Part shown: positions 9,019 through 16,135 of the stretch, piece by piece
How the letters are laid out: each line of letters opens with the position of its first letter
How positions within the stretch are numbered: the stretch's first letter is position 1
Source of the DNA: Kiritimatiellia bacterium
GTDB lineage: Bacteria; Verrucomicrobiota; Kiritimatiellia; UBA8416; YA12-FULL-48-11
Reading direction: 5' to 3'
NCBI GenBank assembly: GCA_028716365.1
Contig: JAQUPZ010000002.1
Span: 575,005-639,004, forward strand
Length of the DNA: 64,000 nt
Made by a program: the position numbers and the translations under genes
The notes under the pieces: model-generated
Seen by the model: the letters and a program-made list of their open reading frames with translations, nothing else
Told to the model about the DNA's origin: nothing
Database searches by the model: none

Positions 9019-10770
9019 ATGACAAGAATTTTATTCCTTTGTTATGCAAATTCCGGCCGGAGTCAGATGGCAGAGGCTTTCGTCAGGGCACGGAAAATTG
9101 AAGATATTGAGGCAGTCAGTGCCGGTAGTATTGCAACACGCGTTCATCCAATGGCAATCAAGGTAATGAATGAAGTCGGGATTGACATTTCCAGCCACAA
9201 ATCCAAATCCCTCGAAAGTCTGAAGGATCGCCGTTTTGATATCGTTATAACCCTCTGCCAAAAAGCAGCAGAACAATGTCCTGTATTACCCGGTCATCCC
9301 GAAATTGTGGACTGGAACCTGCCTGATCCAGGCGAAGCCAAAGGAACGGAAGAAACCATTCTCGAAGTATTCCGAAAGACAAGAGATGACATCCAACGAC
9401 TGGTATCCGATCTTTTCGAACGGGGTTACTTATCGGCCCTTTTATCAGCGAGGCAGTATGAAAGCATAATTCTCAATAGTATTTCAGATGGCATTCTTGC
9501 TCATGATCCGGAAAGACACATTTTCTTTTTCAATACAGCAGCTGAGAAAATTACCGGCTACAAAAAAGAAGAAGTACTTGGCCGTGACTGTCACGAAGTG
9601 TTTCCCGGAAATTTCTGCGGCGGCAAATGCAAGTTCTGCGATGGCTCGGTACCCAACATCGATGAGCATAAACAGAATATAGAAATCACCACGAAAAGCG
9701 GAGAAAAAAGACTCCTCGATATGACAATAAGGGCCATGCTCGACAGGAGAGGTACAAAGACTGGATTTCTGGTCTCATTTAAAGATCTAACACGCGAACA
9801 CAACCTTGCAAGGCGCGTCGGTGAAATGGAAAGTTTTTCCGGCATACTCGGTCGTGACAAGAAGATGCTAGATATTTTTGATCTTATCCGAGAACTGGCA
9901 GATGTTAATGTGCCCGTACTGATACAAGGCGAAAGCGGCACAGGCAAGGAACTTGTTGCCGCAGCCATTCATAATGAGGGTCTCCGCGCAAACAAGCTCT
10001 TCGTGCCCGTGAACTGCGGCGCCCTTCCTGAATCACTTCTTGAAAGCGAACTTTTCGGACATGTAAAAGGAGCTTTCACCGGGGCAATACGCGACAAGAA
10101 AGGACGTTTCGAACTTGCCGATGGAGGAACTATTTTCCTGGACGAAATTGGCGATATTTCTCCAGCAATGCAGGTGAAACTCCTGAGAGTTCTTCAGGAA
10201 AGCGAATTTCAGCGGGTAGGCAGTGAAAAAACCATGAAGGTAAATGTCAGGGTAATCAGCGCTACCAATAAAGATATCTCCTCGGAAATGACTGCCGGCC
10301 GATTCCGTGAAGACCTTTTTTACAGGCTCAGCGTCGTTCCAATTCATCTTCCTCCGTTAAGGGAAAGACGTAATGATATACCTCTCCTGGCCAAGTATAT
10401 GTTAAAGAGCATCCTTAAAGAAACCGGGCGAAAAGATGTGATCATATCACCGTCCGCCATGGATCTTATGATGTCTCATAACTGGCCGGGTAATGTGCGT
10501 GAACTCCAGAACTGGATCCAGTTCGCGTTGGTTAAGTGTCATGGCAATATGATCAGTCCGGAACATCTTCCTACGACAACTTCTTCTGGAACTGGAGTTG
10601 TCACCCCTCCAAATGGAACCAAAAAACACCGGCGACGCAAATTGAATATTGAGGCAGTTAAAGAAGCCTTGCTGAAAACAAACCAGAACAGACTTGAAGC
10701 TGCCAAACTTCTGGGTGTATCAAGAGCCACGTTCTATCGATTTCTCGACGATACCGGTATTGTCAACTGA
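9019..10770 (+). CDS. ArsC-like domain fused to PAS and sigma-54 activator (redox or arsenate sensor-regulator)
   Basis: The 583-residue protein has four parts. Residues 1-135 are a thioredoxin-type arsenate reductase / LMW phosphatase domain with the C-x5-R loop LCYANSGRS (Cys8, Arg14), Cys80 and Cys87 (C-x6-C) and DWNLPDP. This is the full Cys triad of thioredoxin-linked ArsC. Residues 145-260 are a PAS domain with a four-Cys patch (C191, C200, C204, C207 in CGGKCKFCDG). Residues 278-510 are an AAA+ sigma-54 activator with Walker A GESGTGKE, GAFTGA, Walker B TIFLDEIGD and the arginine finger region REDLFYRL. The C-terminus is a Fis-type HTH (LLKTNQNRLEAAKLLGVSRATFYRFL). It should drive sigma-54 promoters in response to a thiol-redox or oxyanion signal. 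The best candidate target is the promoter 170 bp downstream. Confidence 0.93.
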   Translation: MTRILFLCYANSGRSQMAEAFVRARKIEDIEAVSAGSIATRVHPMAIKVMNEVGIDISSHKSKSLESLKDRRFDIVITLCQKAAEQCPVLPGHPEIVDWNLPDPGEAKGTEETILEVFRKTRDDIQRLVSDLFERGYLSALLSARQYESIILNSISDGILAHDPERHIFFFNTAAEKITGYKKEEVLGRDCHEVFPGNFCGGKCKFCDGSVPNIDEHKQNIEITTKSGEKRLLDMTIRAMLDRRGTKTGFLVSFKDLTREHNLARRVGEMESFSGILGRDKKMLDIFDLIRELADVNVPVLIQGESGTGKELVAAAIHNEGLRANKLFVPVNCGALPESLLESELFGHVKGAFTGAIRDKKGRFELADGGTIFLDEIGDISPAMQVKLLRVLQESEFQRVGSEKTMKVNVRVISATNKDISSEMTAGRFREDLFYRLSVVPIHLPPLRERRNDIPLLAKYMLKSILKETGRKDVIISPSAMDLMMSHNWPGNVRELQNWIQFALVKCHGNMISPEHLPTTTSSGTGVVTPPNGTKKHRRRKLNIEAVKEALLKTNQNRLEAAKLLGVSRATFYRFLDDTGIVN

Positions 10771-10792
10771 CCGAGACTTTCTATTACCAACT

Positions 10793-10809
10793 TGTCTCAC
10801 GATGTGACA
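10793..10809. promoter_or_regulatory. Candidate enhancer site 1 for the sigma-54 activator
   Basis: TGTCTCACGATGTGACA is an imperfect 17-bp palindrome with TGTC...GACA ends. Its centre is about 166 bp before the predicted sigma-54 start, a typical distance for NtrC-family binding. It lies 23 bp after the regulator's stop codon. Confidence 0.5.
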
Positions 10810-10821
10810 AAAATGCTTCAA

Positions 10822-10854
10822 GTGTCTCACATTAAGCAGGCATTAAAGAGACAC
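10822..10854. promoter_or_regulatory. Candidate enhancer site 2 for the sigma-54 activator
   Basis: GTGTCTC and GAGACAC form a perfect 7-bp inverted repeat separated by 19 bp. The left arm continues as GTGTCTCAC, the same core as in the site at 10793. The pair of like sites next to a sigma-54 promoter fits tandem binding by the adjacent Fis-HTH activator. Confidence 0.55.
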
Positions 10855-10940
10855 TCTCTTCTGACCGTAACTCACATTTAAAGTCCTTAATCATTGCGGC
10901 CCAGCATCTTGCAGGATAAATCACTACCTCTATTTTAGAT

Positions 10941-10956
10941 TGGCACGGATTTAGCA
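10941..10956 (+). promoter_or_regulatory. Sigma-54 (-24/-12) promoter
   Basis: TGGCACGGATTTAGCA matches the TGGCACG-N4-TTGCA consensus, with GG at 10942-10943 and GC at 10954-10955 separated by exactly 10 bp. Only one core base differs (TAGCA for TTGCA). The predicted start near 10967 gives a leader of about 20 nt to the ATG at 10988. It should drive the small protein, thioredoxin and perhaps the genes beyond. Confidence 0.82.
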
Positions 10957-10987
10957 TTATACATAGTGACAATTAATAGGAGCGAAA

Positions 10988-11245
10988 ATGGAGAACTCTT
11001 CGAATAAGCACTTAAAGGAAGCACTTGAGATGTCAAGGAAGCTCACGATTCTGGCAGATGAAGGAGAAGCTTCAAGTACCGATGACGGATGTGCAGTACT
11101 GTATGGAATTGTTCGTGACTGTGCATACAAAATAAGAGGACGCGCGGAACGAGAACGGGATGTTCACAAGGTACTTGGAGTATGGGATGAGTTAGAGACA
11201 TCTTCGGGGAGAGATGTGTCTAACTCGACGAAAATACAGACATAA
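10988..11245 (+). CDS. Small cytosolic protein, first gene under the sigma-54 promoter
   Basis: The 85-residue protein has an ideal ribosome site (AGGAGCGAAA then ATG). It is charged and helical: KHLKEALEMSRKLTILADEGEASSTDDGCAVLYGIVRDCAYKIRGRAERERDVHKV. Two cysteines lie 14 apart (GCAVLY, DCAYKI). The central segment EASSTDDGCAVLYGIVRDCAYKIR looks like a short conserved domain of unknown function. No signal peptide is seen. It is the first product of the sigma-54 promoter and lies 14 bp before the thioredoxin gene, so a redox-linked role is plausible but only by context. Confidence 0.75.
   Translation: MENSSNKHLKEALEMSRKLTILADEGEASSTDDGCAVLYGIVRDCAYKIRGRAERERDVHKVLGVWDELETSSGRDVSNSTKIQT
11191..11224 (+). 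repeat. Strong stem-loop inside the 3' end of the small gene
   Basis: GTTAGAGACATCT pairs with AGATGTGTCTAAC (13-bp arms, one mismatch) around an 8-nt loop. It spans the last codons of the 85-residue protein, 35 bp before the thioredoxin start. It could be an RNA processing or stability element. Its GAGACA/TGTCTA arms also resemble the enhancer palindromes upstream. Confidence 0.55.
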
Positions 11246-11259
11246 AAAAGGAAAATAAC

Positions 11260-11703
11260 ATGAAAAAAATAATGATATTTGCACTAGCAGTAATGGGGTT
11301 GTCGACGTGCATGGTTTATGCGGGCCTTGATGAATGGCAGACAAATTTTGAACAGGCCAAGAAAATAGCTTTGGAGAAGAAACAACCGATAATGGCCGTG
11401 TTTTCCGGATCTGACTGGTGCGCATGGTGCATGAAACTCGAAAAGGAAGTGCTGGCAAAAGATGAGTTCAAGAATTACGCAAAGACCAGTCTTGTACTTT
11501 TCGTGGCAGATTTCCCATCCTCCCACAAACTGAAGGAAGAAGTTACAAAGCAAAACCAGGAACTTGCAGAAAAATACGGGGTTAAAGGATTCCCTACCGT
11601 ACTGATCCTCAGTGGAGATGGAAAAGTACTGGCGAAAACAGGATATCGCCCGGGTGGTGCAGAAAAATATGTGGAACATCTAAAGGACTTAATAAAGGGT
11701 TAA
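11260..11703 (+). CDS. Exported thioredoxin-fold protein (CAWC active site)
   Basis: The 147-residue protein begins with a clear signal peptide (MKKIMIFALAVMGLSTCMVYAG). The thioredoxin fold follows with the active site SGSDWCAWCMKLEKEVL and the cis-proline segment YGVKGFPTVLILSGDGKVL. The C-x2-C pair with a Trp before it is like TlpA/DsbD-partner and thioredoxin_7 family proteins that work on periplasmic thiols. It has its own AAGGAAA site and is the second gene after the sigma-54 promoter. DsbD, which could reduce it across the membrane, is encoded 2.8 kb downstream in the same direction. Confidence 0.9.
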   Translation: MKKIMIFALAVMGLSTCMVYAGLDEWQTNFEQAKKIALEKKQPIMAVFSGSDWCAWCMKLEKEVLAKDEFKNYAKTSLVLFVADFPSSHKLKEEVTKQNQELAEKYGVKGFPTVLILSGDGKVLAKTGYRPGGAEKYVEHLKDLIKG

Positions 11704-11747
11704 ATGAATACGAGATCAAAGCAGCATTATTCGCATTCCTCCCAGTA

Positions 11748-11806
11748 GTGACGGCTTCGACCAGGCCGTTACGAAAAAGGGGTCGGGATTGACGAATCCC
11801 GGCCCC
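11748..11806 (+). promoter_or_regulatory. Two tandem hairpins before ptsI (attenuator or terminator)
   Basis: Hairpin 1 (11748-11772) pairs GTGACGGC with GCCGTTAC. Hairpin 2 (11779-11806) pairs GGGGTCGGGATT with AATCCCGGCCCC, 12 bp with one wobble and a 4-nt loop. The second is strong enough to stop polymerase, but only a loose T-rich stretch (TACCTTTAT) follows. It lies 29 bp before ptsI and may set how much thioredoxin transcription enters ptsI. Confidence 0.55.
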
Positions 11807-11835
11807 TACCTTTATAAGGATGGTCCATAAAAAAG

Positions 11836-13479
11836 ATGAAAACCAGCGAACAACATGAAGTGAAGATAAAAGGACTCCCTGTAAGCCCGGGACTGGCTAT
11901 AGCACGGGTATGTATGTTTAATGAACAGCGACACAGCAATCTGCCCATCTATAAAGTCAAGGGAACCGGCGTAGATCTGGAAATAGCCCGTGTAAAACGG
12001 GCAATTGAAATCGCCGGCAAGAGGCTCGAGGAACTTCGCACCCAGATATCTGAGAAAATCGGCAAGGCTGAAGCAGAAATTTTTGTAGCCCAGAAAATGA
12101 TTCTTGAGGATACTACTTTGTTTAAAAAGGTTGTAGAACTTATAACGGAACATCTTTTAAACGCTGAAAATGCCGTATCATCAGTTCTTGATTCATATGA
12201 AACACGAATGCAGGAAGTAGACGACGAATATCTCAGGGACAGGGCATCTGATTTCGGGGAAGTTAAAAGGCGTATACTGGATGTTCTCTCAAACATGAAA
12301 CCTTCCCTGCAATGTACAGACAAGGGGCATTGCCAGAAAGGGAAAAACAGAATTATTGTAGCGGAAGAACTCACCCCTTCTCTTACAGTCGATATTGAGA
12401 CAGACCAGATCCTTGGTTTTGTATCAGAACGTAGCGGTCAGAATTCGCATGGAGCAATACTGGCCAGGGCCCTTGGGATTCCAGCAGTCAGCGGACTTAC
12501 CGGCTTCAGACAAAAAGTGGGATGTGGAACAGAACTGCTCATCAACGGCAATACCGGCGAAGTTGTCATCTGGCCGAAGGAAGAAACCATCCGTAAAGCA
12601 AAAGCGGAAAGCAGGAAATCCATTCAATCACTTGTTTCAACTGATCCAGTGGCAGGATGCAAAGTCATGGCTAACATCAACCTGGCCTCAGATGTGAATG
12701 AAGCGATTGACAGGAAGGCAGAAGGTATTGGTTTGTACAGGACAGAGCTGGAAATTATAGCGACCGGTAAACTCTTAAACGAAGATGATTTATATAAGCG
12801 TTATTCATCTGTTGTTAAATCCATGAAAGGTCTGCCGGTTATTTTCAGGGTATTTGATGTGGGCAGTGACAAACCCTTCCCTTTTCTTAACATACCAGCC
12901 GAACAGAATCCTTCCCTCGGTTTCCGGGGCGGAAGATTACTGCTTGGAAAAAAAGAACTCCTCCAAAGCCAGGCAAGGGCACTTGCCAGAGCATCCATTC
13001 ATGGGCCTGTTCACATAATGTACCCCATGGTTATCGACCTGTCGCAATTTCTTGAACTAAAAGCTGTTGTCGAAGACGCAATAAAGGACATACCCAGGGG
13101 AACAATCAAACATGGTGTGATGTTTGAAGTGCCGTCAGCCTGTCTGGATGCACACGAAATACTTGAGGAGGCGGATTTTGGAAGTATCGGGACCAATGAC
13201 CTTATTCAATACATGTTTGCGATTGACAGGAACAACGAATTTGTGGCCTATGATTACAAACCAGAACGACCTGTTCTTTGGAAAATGATAAAGATTGTTG
13301 CGGACGCCGCGGTGGCGTCAGGAAAGCCCCTTTCCATCTGCGGGGAACTGGCAGGCGACCCTGTATATCTTTCAAGAATATTGGAACTGGGAATTGATAC
13401 TGTAAGTGTAAGTTCGAAATTGATACTTAATGTAAGAAACGAAATACGGAAAACAACAAGGAAGGAGAACAAAAAATGA
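11836..13479 (+). CDS. ptsI: PTS enzyme I (PEP-protein phosphotransferase)
   Basis: The 547-residue protein has the whole EI layout. It has an N-terminal helical HPr-binding region and the phospho-His loop SGQNSHGAILARALGIPAV (His205, the counterpart of E. coli His189). It also has GLYRTELE, the PEP-binding VFRVFDVGSDKPFPF-like segment with NPSLGFRG, SIGTNDLIQYMFAIDR and the catalytic Cys in LSICGELAGDP. It passes phosphate from PEP to HPr. No HPr or EII gene is in the window. The stop overlaps the rubrerythrin start by 4 bp. EI without local sugar transporters often serves regulatory PTS chains; that is an inference here. Confidence 0.95.
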   Translation: MKTSEQHEVKIKGLPVSPGLAIARVCMFNEQRHSNLPIYKVKGTGVDLEIARVKRAIEIAGKRLEELRTQISEKIGKAEAEIFVAQKMILEDTTLFKKVVELITEHLLNAENAVSSVLDSYETRMQEVDDEYLRDRASDFGEVKRRILDVLSNMKPSLQCTDKGHCQKGKNRIIVAEELTPSLTVDIETDQILGFVSERSGQNSHGAILARALGIPAVSGLTGFRQKVGCGTELLINGNTGEVVIWPKEETIRKAKAESRKSIQSLVSTDPVAGCKVMANINLASDVNEAIDRKAEGIGLYRTELEIIATGKLLNEDDLYKRYSSVVKSMKGLPVIFRVFDVGSDKPFPFLNIPAEQNPSLGFRGGRLLLGKKELLQSQARALARASIHGPVHIMYPMVIDLSQFLELKAVVEDAIKDIPRGTIKHGVMFEVPSACLDAHEILEEADFGSIGTNDLIQYMFAIDRNNEFVAYDYKPERPVLWKMIKIVADAAVASGKPLSICGELAGDPVYLSRILELGIDTVSVSSKLILNVRNEIRKTTRKENKK

Positions 13480-14051
13480 AGAAGCTGAAAGGAACAAAAA
13501 CCGAAAAAGCACTCATGGCGGCGTTTGCCGGAGAATCACAGGCCCGAAACAGATATACCTATTTTGCCGGCAAGGCGAAAAAAGAAGGTTATGAACAGAT
13601 AGCCGCGATATTCACTGAAACAGCCGACCAGGAAAGTGAACACGCCAAACGATTTTTCAAGTTTCTCGAAGGAGGTACAGCCGAAATCACTGCCGCCTTT
13701 CCTGCCGGAGTAATCGGCACAACACTTGAGAACCTCAAAGCCGCCGCGGCTGGTGAGGAACACGAATGGACTGACCTGTATCCTTCTTTTGCCAAGGTGG
13801 CAAAAGACGATGGATTTGAAGATATTGCGAAAGTATTTGAAGCAATTTCTGTTGCTGAGAAACAACATGGCAAACGGTATACAGACCTGGCAAAGAACAT
13901 AACTGGGAGTAAAGTATTTAAGAAAGACAAGACCATCGTTTGGCGTTGCCGTAACTGTGGTTATCTGCACACCGGGAATGAAGCGCCCGATAAATGTCCA
14001 GCCTGCGTTCATCCTAAAGCGTATTTTGAAGTTCTCGGGGAAAACTGGTAG
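13476..14051 (+). CDS. rbr: Rubrerythrin
   Basis: The 191-residue protein has an N-terminal ferritin-like four-helix bundle with Glu and ExxH iron ligands (AFAGESQARNRYTYFAGKAK, TADQESEHAKRFFKFL, AISVAEKQHGKRY). A C-terminal rubredoxin domain follows with two C-x2-C knuckles (WRCRNCGYLHTGNEAPDKCPAC). This is the classic rubrerythrin layout and length. It reduces hydrogen peroxide to water in anaerobes using rubredoxin or NADH-linked donors. It starts within the last codon of ptsI (ATGA overlap with GGAG just upstream), so translation is coupled to an unrelated PTS gene. Confidence 0.97.
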   Translation: MKKLKGTKTEKALMAAFAGESQARNRYTYFAGKAKKEGYEQIAAIFTETADQESEHAKRFFKFLEGGTAEITAAFPAGVIGTTLENLKAAAAGEEHEWTDLYPSFAKVAKDDGFEDIAKVFEAISVAEKQHGKRYTDLAKNITGSKVFKKDKTIVWRCRNCGYLHTGNEAPDKCPACVHPKAYFEVLGENW

Positions 14052-14067
14052 AAAAGTATATCTGGTG

Positions 14068-14092
14068 TCACCGGTACTCCATGTACCGGTGA
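14068..14092 (+). terminator. Perfect 10-bp hairpin after rubrerythrin
   Basis: TCACCGGTAC and GTACCGGTGA form a perfect 10-bp stem with a 5-nt loop, 16 bp after the rubrerythrin stop. Only a weak T-rich stretch follows. It may end the ptsI-rbr unit or protect its 3' end. Confidence 0.5.
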
Positions 14093-14121
14093 TCCAATTA
14101 GTTTATATGAGGCGATAAACA

Positions 14122-14490
14122 ATGGTCTTCAAGGAATGTCCAAATTGTCACTACCAATGGAAAGATAGATTAACATTCCTTTCTGATCCGATGATTAATC
14201 TCGTGGGTTACCAGGCAAATTTCGGCAATCTCGTGGCCGGTTATTTTCTATTCTCCCATGATATTCCCGAATGCGGAACATCACTTGCCATTGAAGCCGG
14301 AGAATTCACGGACATGCATGACGGTCCAATATTCGAGGAACGAATGACAGGAACAGATGATTGTCCTGGTTACTGCACAAAACCAACCGTTCTCGATCCA
14401 TGTCAGAACAAGTGTGAATGCGCTTATGTCAGGGATGTACTTCAAACCGTAAAGAAATGGCCGAAAGAACATGTAAAGAAAGCCTCGTAA
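14122..14490 (+). CDS. Cys-rich protein of unknown function
   Basis: The 122-residue protein starts MVFKECPNCHYQWKDRLTFLSDP, with a C-x2-C that looks like one zinc-ribbon knuckle or a redox pair. More cysteines follow in PECGTSLAIEAGEF, DDCPGYC and DPCQNKCECAYVRDVL, giving nine in all. There is no signal peptide, so it is probably cytosolic and binds metal or an Fe-S cluster. DsbD starts 1 bp after its stop. I do not recognise a named family. The genes on both sides suggest a thiol or metal role. Confidence 0.75.
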   Translation: MVFKECPNCHYQWKDRLTFLSDPMINLVGYQANFGNLVAGYFLFSHDIPECGTSLAIEAGEFTDMHDGPIFEERMTGTDDCPGYCTKPTVLDPCQNKCECAYVRDVLQTVKKWPKEHVKKAS

Positions 14491-14491
14491 G

Positions 14492-16135
14492 ATGAACGGG
14501 AAAATTGCCGCCAGGTTTTCTGTTCTTGTTTCATTTATTCTTTTTGTGCAAACAGCTTCCGCAATCGGTCAAAATCCCTTTTCAGTATCAACTAATCTCA
14601 CTTTCTCATCTAACGGACAAGCTGCCCTTTCCGTTTCGTTCTTAATACCAACCAATCATTACCTGTACGCCGACTCTATATCAGTAACAACAAAAGACGG
14701 GACAGTTCTGACACCGAAAGATAAACCCGCCACATACCGGAAACATGATCAGTTCACCAATACTGAACGTGATGTTTACACCAATAATTTCTCTATGATT
14801 TTTCCCCTGCCCGGATCTCTGCAACAACCCATGAAATTAGCCCTCAACTACCAGGGATGCAGTGACCAGCTTTGTTTTTTTCCGGTAAAAACAAACATGA
14901 CATTTTCCACGGGAGATGTTGTGATCCCAGAAATGCCCATCATTCACCCTGATATTTCACTATCAAAAAACAACAGCTTAGAAGAGTTGATTAAAGATTT
15001 TCATGTTATCGGGAAAAAAGAAGGTTATGTGCGATCTTCAGAATTCATACTATTCCTTGATGAGACTGCAAAAGGTACTGATTTCAGGAATGACAGAATT
15101 AAAGACGTCTTTCATAAACATGGGTTATGGACTTTACTGGCCATATTATTGATCATTCTTGGTGGACTTGGACTCAACCTGACACCATGTGTTCTGCCCA
15201 TGATTCCAGTAAATATTGCCATCATAGGAGCAGGTGCAGGCGCAGGATCAAAGACACGTGGATTTGCACTGGGCGGAATGTATGGTGGAGCAATTGCCCT
15301 GGCATATGGACTTCTCGGCGTATTTGTGGTTTTAACGGGATCCAGATTCGGCACTCTCAACTCATCATATTTTTTCAATGCAGCCATTTCGCTTGTGTTT
15401 ATTGTCCTCTCCCTTGCAATGTTCGATATTATCACGATTGATTTTTCACGCTTTCAACAAAATTCTTCACCCGACCAAGCCAGGAAAGGAAATATGTTAC
15501 CGGCATTCGTCATGGGAACGGTTTCGGCATTGCTCGCCGGTGCCTGCGTTGCTCCGGTTGTCGTTTCCGTACTGCTTCTTTCTGCCAACCTTTACAAACA
15601 CGGCGAGACAATCGGACTTTTCCTGCCATTCCTTCTTGGTGCTGGCATGGGACTTCCGTGGCCGTTTATCGGCGCAGGACTTTCCCTCCTTCCCAAACCC
15701 GGAATGTGGATGGAGCGGGTCAAACATTTGTTTGGAGTAATAATTATCGGATTCGCCATATATTACGGGCATCTGGCCTACAGGCTTTTTCTGGATCAGA
15801 GGCCGGAGAACAAAGCTCTTGTTGAATCTGCTCAACAGGAGAGTATAAGGAATGGCTGGTTTGTATCGTTGTCGGACGCTTTGCTGGAATCAAAAAAACA
15901 GAACAAACCAGTCTTTATTGATTTCTGGGCAAGCTGGTGTAAGAACTGCCTCGCAATGGAAGAAACAACATTCAAGAACAACGAAGTTCGTAAAAGGCTC
16001 GAGAATTTTGTCAGGGTTAAATACAGGGCTGAACGGCCGAATGATCCCGGGACCAGAAAAATCATGGAGCATTTTGATTGTCTTGGCCTGCCAACTTATG
16101 TTGTTCTGATGCCGGCAAAGTTAAACAGCAAATGA
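14492..16135 (+). CDS. dsbD: Thiol:disulfide interchange protein DsbD, C-terminus shortened
   Basis: The 547-residue protein has the three DsbD parts. An exported N-terminal immunoglobulin-like domain carries a Cys pair (GCSDQLCFFP). The eight-helix transmembrane domain has its redox cysteines in LNLTPCVLPMIPV and LLAGACVAPVVVS. A C-terminal thioredoxin domain has DFWASWCKNCLAMEETTF. It carries electrons from cytosolic thioredoxin to periplasmic thiol proteins. The thioredoxin domain ends early, just after the cis-Pro strand (LGLPTYVVLMPAKLNSK), so about 35 residues of the usual fold are missing. The alternative frame reads SDAGKVKQQ at that point, so a frameshift or deletion at the junction with zwf is likely. 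Activity is uncertain. Confidence 0.9.
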   Translation: MNGKIAARFSVLVSFILFVQTASAIGQNPFSVSTNLTFSSNGQAALSVSFLIPTNHYLYADSISVTTKDGTVLTPKDKPATYRKHDQFTNTERDVYTNNFSMIFPLPGSLQQPMKLALNYQGCSDQLCFFPVKTNMTFSTGDVVIPEMPIIHPDISLSKNNSLEELIKDFHVIGKKEGYVRSSEFILFLDETAKGTDFRNDRIKDVFHKHGLWTLLAILLIILGGLGLNLTPCVLPMIPVNIAIIGAGAGAGSKTRGFALGGMYGGAIALAYGLLGVFVVLTGSRFGTLNSSYFFNAAISLVFIVLSLAMFDIITIDFSRFQQNSSPDQARKGNMLPAFVMGTVSALLAGACVAPVVVSVLLLSANLYKHGETIGLFLPFLLGAGMGLPWPFIGAGLSLLPKPGMWMERVKHLFGVIIIGFAIYYGHLAYRLFLDQRPENKALVESAQQESIRNGWFVSLSDALLESKKQNKPVFIDFWASWCKNCLAMEETTFKNNEVRKRLENFVRVKYRAERPNDPGTRKIMEHFDCLGLPTYVVLMPAKLNSK

